Shown here: piece by piece, positions 1 to 5,932 of the stretch | How positions within the stretch are numbered: the first letter of the stretch is position 1 | Layout of the letters: every line of letters begins with the position of its first letter | NCBI GenBank assembly: GCA_964242425.1 | Contig: CAXTCK010000174.1 | Span: 1-7,427 of the forward strand | DNA: 7,427 nucleotides | Origin: Lichenicola sp964242425 | GTDB taxonomy: Bacteria; Pseudomonadota; Alphaproteobacteria; Acetobacterales; Acetobacteraceae | Direction of reading: 5' to 3' | The notes under the pieces: model-generated | Database searches by the model: none | What the model saw: only the letters and a program-made list of their open reading frames with translations | What the model was told of the DNA's origin: nothing | Translations under genes and position numbers: made by a program

Positions 1-756
1 GCCCGGCCGCTGGCGGTGACGGATAACCTCAACTTCGGCTCGCCCGAGAAGCCGGAGGTGATGGGGCAGTTCCGCGACGCCATCGCCGGCATGGGCGAGG
101 CCTGCCGCGCGCTGGACTTCCCCGTGGTGAGCGGCAACGTGTCGCTCTACAACGAGACCCGGGCGCCGGACGGCACTGCGGTGTCGATCCTGCCGACGCC
201 GGCGATCGGCGGGCTCGGCGTGCTGGAGGACGCGGGCCAGGCGATCGGCATCGCCTTGTTGCCGCAGATGGACCTGGTGCTGCTGGGCCGTACGGCGGGA
301 GCGCTCGGCCAGTCGCTGTGGCTGCGCGAGATCCACGGCCGCGAGGACGGCGCGCCTCCGCCGCTCGACCTCGCGATGGAGCGGCGCACCGGCGACTTCG
401 TCCGGGCGCGCATCCTGTCTGGCACCGTGTCGGCCTGCCACGACCTGGCCGATGGCGGGCTGCTGGTGGCGATCGCCGAGATGGCGATGGCAGGCGGCAC
501 CGGGATCAAGCTGGACGTGCCGGCGTCGGGCATCAGCCCGCATGCGTACTGGTTCGGCGAGGATCAGGGGCGCTACCTGCTGGCGGTGCAGGACGGGGCC
601 GTGCTGGTCGAGGCCGCGCGCCGCGCCGGGATCGAGGGGCGGCTGCTCGGGCGCTCCGGCGGCGACGGTTTGACTTTGCCCAGCGGCGCCACAATATCGC
701 TGCAGCGGCTGTCCCAGGCCCATCACGCCTTCTTCCCCCGGCTGATGGACCGCTAG
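1..756 (+). CDS. purL: Phosphoribosylformylglycinamidine synthase subunit PurL, C-terminal part (5' end outside window)
   Basis: This is the large catalytic subunit of FGAM synthase, which converts FGAR, glutamine-derived ammonia and ATP to FGAM in cytoplasmic de novo purine synthesis. The reading frame is open from base 1 and ends at TAG 754-756, giving 251 codons of what is normally a protein of about 730 residues in the PurL/PurQ/PurS type. Recognisable PurL signatures are TDNLNFGSPEKPE at window codons 7-19, SGNVSLYNE at 44-52 and HDLADGGL at 147-154, the last typical of the ATP-binding AIRS-like domain. A GTG at base 16 is internal, because the family motif continues upstream through ARPLAV. 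bolA follows after 27 bases, so the genes are probably one transcript; purL-bolA-grxD is a familiar alphaproteobacterial order. Nothing looks broken in the visible part. Confidence 0.96.
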   Translation, partial: ARPLAVTDNLNFGSPEKPEVMGQFRDAIAGMGEACRALDFPVVSGNVSLYNETRAPDGTAVSILPTPAIGGLGVLEDAGQAIGIALLPQMDLVLLGRTAGALGQSLWLREIHGREDGAPPPLDLAMERRTGDFVRARILSGTVSACHDLADGGLLVAIAEMAMAGGTGIKLDVPASGISPHAYWFGEDQGRYLLAVQDGAVLVEAARRAGIEGRLLGRSGGDGLTLPSGATISLQRLSQAHHAFFPRLMDR

Positions 757-783
757 CCGCCACTTGCGTGGAGGTTCCCGTTC

Positions 784-1014
784 ATGCCGATGGCCGCGTC
801 CGAGATCGAGACCCTGATCCGTGCCTCCCTGCCGGACGCGCTGGTGACGATCGAGGACCTGGCCGGCGACGGCGACCACTACGCGTGCTCGGTGGTCAGC
901 GAGGCGTTCCGCGGCCGCTCGCGCGTGCAGCAGCACCAGCTGGTGTATGCGGCGCTGGCCGGACAGATGGGCGGGGCGCTGCATGCGCTCGCGATCCAGA
1001 CCAGCGCCCCCTGA
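784..1014 (+). CDS. bolA: BolA family protein (short, IbaG/BolA2-like)
   Basis: A 76-residue BolA-fold protein; the family acts with CGFS monothiol glutaredoxins in sensing or delivering iron and [2Fe-2S] clusters in the cytoplasm. The core FRGRSRVQQHQLVYAAL spans residues 42-58 and the terminal segment ALHALAIQT covers 65-73. His32 sits in the [C/H] loop (GDGDHY) and His67 matches the conserved C-terminal His; in studied BolA-glutaredoxin complexes these positions supply cluster ligands, so this looks like a His-type member. The length is normal for the short BolA class. The start at 784 is chosen for the GGAGG at 770-774, nine bases upstream; a second ATG at 790 is possible but lies farther from it. 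grxD follows 28 bases later, and this neighbour is the expected partner, so the function assignment is supported by context. Confidence 0.93.
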   Translation: MPMAASEIETLIRASLPDALVTIEDLAGDGDHYACSVVSEAFRGRSRVQQHQLVYAALAGQMGGALHALAIQTSAP

Positions 1015-1042
1015 TCCTTTTCATTCTTCCAGGAGCAGTTTC

Positions 1043-1378
1043 ATGGCCGACACCGTGTTCCAGCGAATCCAGGGCGAGATCGACGCCAACCCGGTGATGC
1101 TGTTCATGAAGGGCAACGCCATGTTCCCGCAATGCGGCTTCTCGGCGCGCGTGGTGCAGATCCTGTCGCACATGCAGGTGCCGTTCCAGACCGTCAACGT
1201 GCTGGAGGATGCGGAGCTGCGCGAGGGCATCAAGGTGTTCTCGAACTGGCCCACCATCCCGCAGCTCTACGTCAAGGGCGAGCTGGTTGGCGGCTGCGAC
1301 ATCGTCACCGAGATGTTCCAGTCGGGCGAGCTGGAAACCTTGTTGACGGAGAAGGGCGTCGCGTTCGTTCCGGCCTGA
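1043..1378 (+). CDS. grxD: Monothiol CGFS glutaredoxin (Grx4/GrxD type)
   Basis: A 111-residue single-domain monothiol glutaredoxin. The active-site CGFS is at residues 31-34. The glutathione-contacting elements are all present: Lys23 in FMKG, WPTIPQLY at 69-76 with the cis-proline, and GGCD at 83-86. Known members form glutathione-ligated [2Fe-2S] homodimers and heterodimers with BolA proteins, passing clusters to targets; dithiol-type reductase activity is weak in this class. The start at 1043 is preceded by AGGAG at 1031-1035 with seven bases of spacing; a longer in-frame extension to 947 would overlap bolA and has no family support. Length and motifs are standard for GrxD. The stop codon lies inside a hairpin that probably ends the purL-bolA-grxD transcript. 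Confidence 0.96.
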   Translation: MADTVFQRIQGEIDANPVMLFMKGNAMFPQCGFSARVVQILSHMQVPFQTVNVLEDAELREGIKVFSNWPTIPQLYVKGELVGGCDIVTEMFQSGELETLLTEKGVAFVPA

Positions 1379-1404
1379 TCAGGTTCGCCTGATCATGCTT
1401 GTCT
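1376..1404 (+). terminator. Probable intrinsic terminator after grxD
   Basis: TGATCAGG (1376-1383) pairs perfectly with CCTGATCA (1388-1395) around a TTCG loop, a very stable tetraloop in RNA. The stem begins at the grxD TGA stop codon. The following tract TGCTTGTCT (1396-1404) is only moderately T-rich, so termination may be imperfect. A third partial copy, CTGATCG, follows at 1403-1409. The hairpin is seen directly; the role is inferred from its position. Confidence 0.65.
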
Positions 1405-1480
1405 GATCGCGAACCGGTCATCGTCGCGCTTTACCTCGCCGGTGCGGATAGGTTATCGAGGTTTCCCGACCAGTTGATCC

Positions 1481-1486
1481 AGGGGA
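1481..1486 (+). promoter_or_regulatory. Ribosome binding site deciding a GTG start
   Basis: AGGGGA at 1481-1486 lies six bases before GTG 1493 and supports that codon as the start of the small exported protein. No ATG in this frame gives an intact signal peptide. Confidence 0.6.
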
Positions 1487-1492
1487 AGCGCC

Positions 1493-1849
1493 GTGACCAT
1501 CCGCTCCGTTGTCGCCAAGAGCCTGTTCAGCTGTTTCATGGTCGCCGCGATCGGAAGCGCGACTCCCGCCATTGCGCAGCACGTCGTCACCGACGACGAG
1601 GCCGGCAAGCTGACCCTGGACGCCCTGACCGCAGTACCGCGCGTGTTCGTGCACCGCGCGGCCTATCGGCCGCTGCGGATGAGCTGGTCGGACGGCTGGA
1701 GCCGGCGTGGCCATAGCCGGTCGGTCGGTGCCGTGCATGAAGCGTCGTTCCATCGCGGCTTCCTGCACGAGGCGTCGTTCCGCCGCAGCTTCGCCGCCAC
1801 CGGGACGACGGCCCACCTGCGTGCCGGCAGCCACCGTCGACGCGGCTAG
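1493..1849 (+). CDS. Small exported basic protein of unknown function
   Basis: I do not recognise this 118-residue protein. It begins with a textbook Sec signal peptide: a short Arg/Lys-containing n-region, a hydrophobic core at about residues 10-23, and ATPAIA before a likely cleavage after Ala28, leaving a mature chain of about 90 residues. The mature N-terminus (VVTDDEAGKLTLDALTA, 31-47) is acidic and probably helical. The rest is basic and rich in His, Arg and Ser, with a tandem repeat HEASFHRGFL / HEASFRRSFA at 82-101. The start is GTG with a good AGGGGA six bases upstream. Third positions stay G/C-rich to the stop, which supports coding, although the low-complexity tail could hide a frameshift. 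It is likely periplasmic or secreted, free-standing between the grxD terminator and the oppositely oriented yraN. There is no evidence for a specific role; metal or polyanion binding is only a guess from composition. Confidence 0.68.
   Translation: MTIRSVVAKSLFSCFMVAAIGSATPAIAQHVVTDDEAGKLTLDALTAVPRVFVHRAAYRPLRMSWSDGWSRRGHSRSVGAVHEASFHRGFLHEASFRRSFAATGTTAHLRAGSHRRRG
1736..1795 (+). repeat. Two-copy 30-bp in-frame tandem repeat
   Basis: Two adjacent 30-bp units (1736-1765 and 1766-1795) agree at 22 of 30 positions by my count and encode ten residues each: HEASFHRGFL then HEASFRRSFA. Several differences are silent third-position changes, which fits an old duplication kept under selection for the protein sequence. 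Confidence 0.6.
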
Positions 1850-1856
1850 AGCCGCG
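1841..1856 (+). terminator. Hairpin over the stop codon of the small exported protein
   Basis: CGCGGC (1841-1846) and GCCGCG (1851-1856) form a six-pair G/C stem with the loop TAGA, which contains the TAG stop codon (1847-1849). A T-tract is lacking; AGTCGCCGTTCTTCC follows. It could be a weak or Rho-assisted terminator between convergent genes. The 100 bases from 1850 to 1949 show no gene I can support. Confidence 0.35.
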
Positions 1857-1949
1857 AGTCGCCGTTCTTCCGCTGCCGTGATCGGCCCGTAGCCGCACGG
1901 AGCGTCGTAACGGGCCGGTATGTTCGCCGTTGTCCCGTGCCCGCAGCCG

Positions 1950-2432
1950 TCAGGCGGTGCGCTCGTCCCGAAAGGCGTCGATGATCCGGCGCACCGTGCC
2001 GGCCTGGTCCACCAGGAGCACGTCGAAGCGGATCGAGTCGTGCGGCCAGTGCGGGTTCCCGGCGAGCAGGATCGCCGCCGCATCGAGCAGCCGGTGCTGC
2101 TGGCGAAGCGTCAGCGCGGCGGCGGCCTGCGACAGCGTCGGCCGCGCCTTGACCTCGACAAAGGCCAGCAGCGCGTGCCCGGTCACGGCAACCTGGGAGG
2201 CGACGATGTCGACTTCGCCGGCCGGCGTGCGGGCGCGTCTGGCCAGCACGGTCCAGCCATCTGCGACCAGCACGGCGCAGGCTGCGTCCTCGGCACGCAT
2301 TCCGGTGTTCCAGGCGGCCTCGCCGCGCCGGCGCTGCGACGGCGGAACCGGGGCCGCGCTTGTCAAAGCCGTACCGGATGCGCATCGTCGCGCCGCCGCC
2401 ATTCGTCGTGGGGCGCCTTCCGGCTTCGGCAC
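1950..2432 (-). CDS. yraN: YraN/UPF0102 family endonuclease-like protein
   Basis: A 160-residue protein of the YraN (UPF0102) family, which has a PD-(D/E)XK nuclease-like fold; its cellular role is not settled, though links to recombination and Holliday-junction-type substrates are discussed. The family core is clear: AGEVDIVA (residues 71-78), FVEVKARP (91-98), RFDVLLVD (135-142) and a closing AFRDE. The Asp of GEVD and the Glu/Lys of VEVK are the putative catalytic set and are intact. I chose GTG 2432 because AAGGAGA lies just upstream at a good distance. ATG 2402 (150 residues) or TTG 2366 (138 residues) would be nearer the usual 115-130. The first 40 or so residues are Pro/Arg-rich and not conserved in the family, so the start is the least certain part. 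The gene is alone on this strand, without the rsmI or gshB neighbours often seen. Confidence 0.88.
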   Translation of the reverse strand: MPKPEGAPRRMAAARRCASGTALTSAAPVPPSQRRRGEAAWNTGMRAEDAACAVLVADGWTVLARRARTPAGEVDIVASQVAVTGHALLAFVEVKARPTLSQAAAALTLRQQHRLLDAAAILLAGNPHWPHDSIRFDVLLVDQAGTVRRIIDAFRDERTA

Positions 2433-2440
2433 GGCACAAC

Positions 2441-2447
2441 TCTCCTT
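2441..2447 (-). promoter_or_regulatory. Ribosome binding site deciding the yraN start
   Basis: On the minus strand AAGGAGA (complement of TCTCCTT) is followed by the in-frame GTG at 2432 with about eight bases between. It is the best ribosome binding site near any candidate yraN start and argues against both the upstream ATG at 2489 and the internal ATG at 2402. Confidence 0.55.
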
Positions 2448-2503
2448 CCGGTCATGGAAGTAACCAGCTTGCGCGGCACTGCTTACCATTCCGTCAACGC
2501 CCC

Positions 2504-3934
2504 ATGACCGGCACGCTGTGGATGCTGCTGAGCCACACGCTGTGGCCGGCGCGGATGGTGCTGTCGGTGCTGGTCACGCTGCACGTGCTGCGCACCAAGC
2601 GCGACGTCGGCTCGGCGATCGGCTGGATCGGCCTGGCCTGGCTGGCGCCGCTCATCGGCACCGCGCTCTACGTGATGTTCGGCGTCAACCGGGTGCGCCG
2701 GCTTGCGCGCAGGCTGGGCCGGGCGCGCCGGTGGTCCAGCCGGCACGGCGTGTCCACGGGCAAGCGGCAGCTGGATGGGGAGTACGCGCTGCTGGCGGAG
2801 GCGGTCGGGCGCCTGAGCGGGCGGCCGTTGCTCGGCGGCAACGCCCTGCGCCGGTTCCAGGACGGCGACGGCACCTACCCGGTCATGCTCGCGGCGATTA
2901 AGGCGGCCGAGCGGACGGTGCTGCTGTGCTCCTACCTGTTCCACGACGACGCCGTCGGCAGCCACTTCGTCGACGCGCTGGTGGCGGCCCACGCCCGCGG
3001 CGTGCAGGTGCGCGTGATGGTGGACGGGATCGGCAGCGGCTACCTGCGCTGCCGCGCGGCCAACCGGCTGCAGGCGGGCGGGGTGCCCACGGTGCGCTTC
3101 ATGCACTCGGTGTGGCCGTGGCGCATGCCGTTCATCAACCTGCGCACCCACAAGAAGATCCTGGTGGTGGACGGCCGCCTCGGCTTCACCGGCGGCATGA
3201 ACATCGCGGTCGAGAACGTGCTGCGGTTCCGGCCGAAGCATCCGGTGTCGGACACGCATTTCGAGCTGTGCGGCCCGGTGGTGCACCAGCTGAGCGAGGC
3301 GTTCGCCAAGGACTGGTCGTTCTGCACCGGGCACGAGATCGACGACGCGGTGTTCTTTCCAGACCAGCAGGAGGTGGATCCGTCCTGTGGCGACGCGCTG
3401 ATGCGTGTGGTCACCTCCGGGCCGGACAGCGACCTGGAGAAGATCGAGTTCGCGATGATGCAGGCGGTCGCCATGGCGCGGCGTTCGGTGCGCATCATGA
3501 CGCCGTACTTCCTGCCGGACGAACGGCTGCTGACGGTGCTGGCGATGGCGGCGATGCGCGGCATCGAGATCGACGTGGTGATGCCGCAGCACAGCAACCA
3601 GAAGCCGGTGGACTGGGCCCGGAGCGCCAATAACGGGCCGCTGCTGGACGCGGGCGTGCGGCTGTGGCTGGCGCGGGCGCCGTTCAACCATTCCAAGCTG
3701 ATGACCATGGACGGGCGCTGGTCGATGATCGGCAGTTCCAACCTCGACGTGCGCAGCCTGCGTCTCAACTTCGAGCTCAACGTCGAGGTCTACGACACCG
3801 CGATCAGCGCGGGGATCGAGGCGTTCATCGCCGAGCACCGCCACGTCAGGCTGACGCATCACGACCTGGACAAGCGTCGCTTCCCCGTACGGCTGCGCGA
3901 CGCCAGCGCCCGGCTGATGCTGCCCTACCTGTAG
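2504..3934 (+). CDS. cls: Cardiolipin synthase (two-HKD phospholipase D superfamily)
   Basis: A 476-residue membrane enzyme that joins two phosphatidylglycerols into cardiolipin and glycerol at the inner membrane. Two hydrophobic segments (about residues 5-29 and 35-60) form the N-terminal hairpin typical of ClsA-like enzymes. Two PLD domains follow, each with a full HxKx4D motif: His216-Lys218-Asp223 with GGMNIA after it, and His396-Lys398-Asp403 followed by GSSNLD. TPYFLPD at about residue 330 is also a family hallmark. Length matches usual synthases of about 480. ATG 2504 is chosen because the hydrophobic segment begins there; an open extension to 2360 would run antisense through the yraN 5' end. 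There is no ribosome binding site before 2504; a weak TACCAT at 2484-2489 would put transcription start only a few bases upstream, so a near-leaderless message is possible. The 3' end overlaps the convergent EEP gene by 10 bp. Confidence 0.94.
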   Translation: MTGTLWMLLSHTLWPARMVLSVLVTLHVLRTKRDVGSAIGWIGLAWLAPLIGTALYVMFGVNRVRRLARRLGRARRWSSRHGVSTGKRQLDGEYALLAEAVGRLSGRPLLGGNALRRFQDGDGTYPVMLAAIKAAERTVLLCSYLFHDDAVGSHFVDALVAAHARGVQVRVMVDGIGSGYLRCRAANRLQAGGVPTVRFMHSVWPWRMPFINLRTHKKILVVDGRLGFTGGMNIAVENVLRFRPKHPVSDTHFELCGPVVHQLSEAFAKDWSFCTGHEIDDAVFFPDQQEVDPSCGDALMRVVTSGPDSDLEKIEFAMMQAVAMARRSVRIMTPYFLPDERLLTVLAMAAMRGIEIDVVMPQHSNQKPVDWARSANNGPLLDAGVRLWLARAPFNHSKLMTMDGRWSMIGSSNLDVRSLRLNFELNVEVYDTAISAGIEAFIAEHRHVRLTHHDLDKRRFPVRLRDASARLMLPYL

Positions 3935-4671
3935 GCGGTGGCGGCGGCGGGCTGGATGGGATGGTGGGCGCGGGCGCGGAGCACCACGCGTATCGGGTGG
4001 TGGTCGGAAGGCAGGTGCGGCAGCACGCGCGCCTCCGTGCAGTCCAGGCCGCGGGCGAGGCAGCGATCGAGTCGGATCGGTACCATGTCGGCCATGCGGT
4101 GGGTGGCGCCCCTGGGACCGACGTCGCGGAACCCTGGCAGAAGCGCTGGCCCCAGCAGGTTGAAGTCGCCCAGCACCGCGCCGGTCGGCGGCAGCAGGGT
4201 GGCGATCAGGCGAAGCTGCCGCCGGTTCAGCATCTGCCCGTGTGAAAGGTGGACGTTGGCGACGGAGAACGGGCCGACGTCGATCACCTGGCACACCCGC
4301 CGGATCAGCGTGCCCGGCTGCAGGGCGTGCACGGTGGGCGGCGAGCGGAACGGGTGCGGGCTCCAGCAGGCGACGCCGTGGATGCGTCCGGGAAGCGGCG
4401 AGCGGGCGTAGTGGCCGCCAACGCGGTCCTGCAGCCGGTCGATCGCGGTGGTGGCTTCCTGCATCAGCAACAGGTCCGGCTGCTCGGTTTCGATCAGCCG
4501 GATCACGTCGTCGAGGGACGCGCCAACCGTGCGGAGCAGGTTCCAGCTGACGATCACGCGACCCGCGTTGTCGTCGGCCGGCTGCCTGGTCCGGACGGGC
4601 GCGCCTGCGGGGAGAAGGTCGTGCATCGGGCGGTATAGCGTCGCGGCGGGCGGATCGTTCCGCCCGGTCAT
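3925..4671 (-). CDS. Endonuclease/exonuclease/phosphatase (EEP) family protein
   Basis: A 248-residue cytosolic-type EEP-fold metal-dependent phosphoesterase. The active-site set is complete: SWNLL with Asn44, LMQEA with the metal-binding Glu72, NVHLSHG with His141, GDFN at 168-171, RLDR with Asp201, and SDHHP at 222-226 with the catalytic Asp223/His224 pair. Such proteins cleave phosphodiesters or phosphomonoesters in nucleic acids, phospholipids or inositol phosphates, and the substrate cannot be read from these motifs. There is no signal peptide or membrane segment, so it should stay in the cytoplasm. ATG 4671 is four bases after the permease stop, with no strong ribosome binding site of its own, which suggests translational coupling. 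ATG 4626 is an alternative giving 233 residues. Size and closing motifs resemble E. coli YbhP, which sits beside clsB, but I cannot confirm orthology. Confidence 0.87.
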   Translation of the reverse strand: MTGRNDPPAATLYRPMHDLLPAGAPVRTRQPADDNAGRVIVSWNLLRTVGASLDDVIRLIETEQPDLLLMQEATTAIDRLQDRVGGHYARSPLPGRIHGVACWSPHPFRSPPTVHALQPGTLIRRVCQVIDVGPFSVANVHLSHGQMLNRRQLRLIATLLPPTGAVLGDFNLLGPALLPGFRDVGPRGATHRMADMVPIRLDRCLARGLDCTEARVLPHLPSDHHPIRVVLRARAHHPIQPAAATAYR

Positions 4672-4675
4672 CGCG

Positions 4676-5743
4676 TCAAAGGTCCGGCTCGACCAGCGCG
4701 GCCGGCCGTGTCGCGGCGGCCGTGTGTCCGGATGCGAACTCGACCACCAGGGTGAAGCCGAGTCCGAGCAGCACGGGGCCGAGGAAGATGCCGAGGCCGC
4801 CGAACGCCAGCACGCCGCCAAGCACGCCGAGCAGGGTCAGCAGGTAGGGCAGCTGCGCGCCGCGGGCGATGAACACCGGGCGGATCACGTGGTCGGCACC
4901 CGAGATCGCCAGCACCCCGTAAGCCGCGAGAAAGATGCCCCAGCCGAGGTGGTGCGACATGGCGAGCCAGATTGCCGCCGGGATCCACACCAGGGGTGCT
5001 CCGATCGGCAGCACGGCGACAAACGCGGCGATGCCGCCGAACAGCACCGGGCTCGGCACGCCGGCGATGGTGAAGCCGATCCCGGTCAGGATGCCCTGCA
5101 CGATGGCGGTGCCGAGGATGCCGTACACGGTGCCGCGCACGGTGCTGCCGGCGACGCCGAGCAGGCGGTCGGCATAGCCGCCGGCGATGCGCCGAATGAT
5201 GGCGGTCAGGGTGCCGCCGAGCGCGTCGCCGCTGATCCAGAAGAAGAAGCCGATGAACAGCGCCAGCACCAGCTGCAGCAGGCCGCTGGCGATCTGCACC
5301 AGCACGGCCAGGATGCGCTCGGCGATGATGCCGACATAGGGCTGCACGGTGGCGCCGACCTGTCCCAGGTCCACCGACCAGCGGTGCAGGGTATCGGTGA
5401 TCTGGTGGCCGACCAGAGGCACGCGCGCGATCCAGCGCGGCGGCTCGGGCAGGCCGATCGCGGCCAGTCCCATCGCCGCGTGCACCACGCGGGGCGCGTC
5501 CGCCACCCCGGCCGAGGCGACCAGCCCGAGCGGCAGCACCACCAGCAGCGCCGTCATGATCGTCATCAGGATGGCGGCCGGGAAGCGGCCGACATGGTGG
5601 CGCGCCCGGACGAACACCGGCCAGGTTGCGAACACCAGGATCGCCGCCCACAGGATGGCGGAAAAGAACGGCTGCAGCACCAGGACGCAGCCGGCAGCCA
5701 CCGCGCCAAGCAGCAGCCCCATCATGATCCGTTCGGTGGTCAT
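4676..5743 (-). CDS. AI-2E family transporter (YdiK/PerM-like permease)
   Basis: A 355-residue polytopic inner-membrane protein of the AI-2E/PerM family. Hydrophobic stretches lie near residues 7-24, 26-45, 55-80, 152-171, 205-228, 232-262, 266-282 and 300-336, fitting about eight spans with a longer soluble stretch at about 82-150. The family signature is in the C-terminal half: SGADHVIRPV (281-290), then the Gly-rich run ending GGLGIFLGP (315-323). Members are annotated as autoinducer-2 exporters from E. coli TqsA, but many have other or unknown substrates, including Na+/H+ exchange, so AI-2 transport should not be assumed. ATG 5743 has a modest GGGA seven bases upstream and matches the usual family start. 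It is first in a two-gene unit with the EEP gene and is divergent from the XRE regulator, which is a candidate for controlling it. Confidence 0.92.
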   Translation of the reverse strand: MTTERIMMGLLLGAVAAGCVLVLQPFFSAILWAAILVFATWPVFVRARHHVGRFPAAILMTIMTALLVVLPLGLVASAGVADAPRVVHAAMGLAAIGLPEPPRWIARVPLVGHQITDTLHRWSVDLGQVGATVQPYVGIIAERILAVLVQIASGLLQLVLALFIGFFFWISGDALGGTLTAIIRRIAGGYADRLLGVAGSTVRGTVYGILGTAIVQGILTGIGFTIAGVPSPVLFGGIAAFVAVLPIGAPLVWIPAAIWLAMSHHLGWGIFLAAYGVLAISGADHVIRPVFIARGAQLPYLLTLLGVLGGVLAFGGLGIFLGPVLLGLGFTLVVEFASGHTAAATRPAALVEPDL

Positions 5744-5810
5744 GGCTGCATCCCGTTCCGCTGCACGTGTGACGAGGGTCGCCGGATGAACGGGTGATCA
5801 GGCGGTGAGC

Positions 5811-5870
5811 GCGAAATCATCATGTAGGCGAAATCGTTATAGCCAATAATGGTCTTGATCTGTATCGTTA
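5811..5870. promoter_or_regulatory. Divergent control region with operator-like repeats
   Basis: This is the AT-rich core of the 189-bp gap between the permease and the XRE gene. It holds GCGAAATC twice (5811-5818, 5828-5835; 17 bp apart), ATCGTTA twice (5833-5839, 5864-5870; 31 bp apart, about three helical turns) and the inverted repeat TTAT-5-ATAA (5837-5849). A minus-strand promoter could use TTGGCT (5846-5841) and CATGAT (5824-5819) with 16 bp between, or TATAAC (5841-5836) as its -10. The elements are seen; binding by the adjacent regulator is inference. Confidence 0.45.
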
Positions 5871-5884
5871 GTTTTGTGTTAAAT
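5855..5884 (+). promoter_or_regulatory. Possible sigma-70-type promoter of the XRE regulator gene
   Basis: TTGATC (5855-5860) and TTAAAT (5879-5884) are 18 bp apart, each matching four of six consensus positions, about 50 bases before the start codon in an otherwise GC-rich sequence. One ATCGTTA copy (5864-5870) lies between them, a place where a bound repressor would block polymerase. Confidence 0.45.
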
Positions 5885-5932
5885 GCACAACCAGCAACCC
5901 TTCCCTCCCGTGAGCCTCGGCCAGGACATCCC

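Noticed and set aside
318..1097. A 259-codon plus-strand frame over purL, bolA and grxD
   Set aside because: It is out of frame with three well-recognised genes and its product is Arg/Ala/Gly-rich without motifs.
1418..2083. A 221-codon minus-strand frame covering the exported protein and the yraN 3' end
   Set aside because: A patch such as GYGPITAAEERRLAALAAS looks protein-like, but the frame has no good start, contains shadow-like sequence and overlaps yraN coding in another frame.
2483..4294. A 603-codon open frame on the minus strand opposite cls
   Set aside because: Its translation is Arg/His/Pro/Ala low-complexity with no domain, and it mirrors cls, which has two intact HKD motifs. 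Long antisense frames are common where third positions are G/C.
4448..5797. A 449-codon open frame on the plus strand opposite the permease and EEP genes
   Set aside because: The product is a Gln/His/Arg/Gly-rich shadow with no family features, while the minus strand encodes a normal permease with membrane spans and signature motifs.
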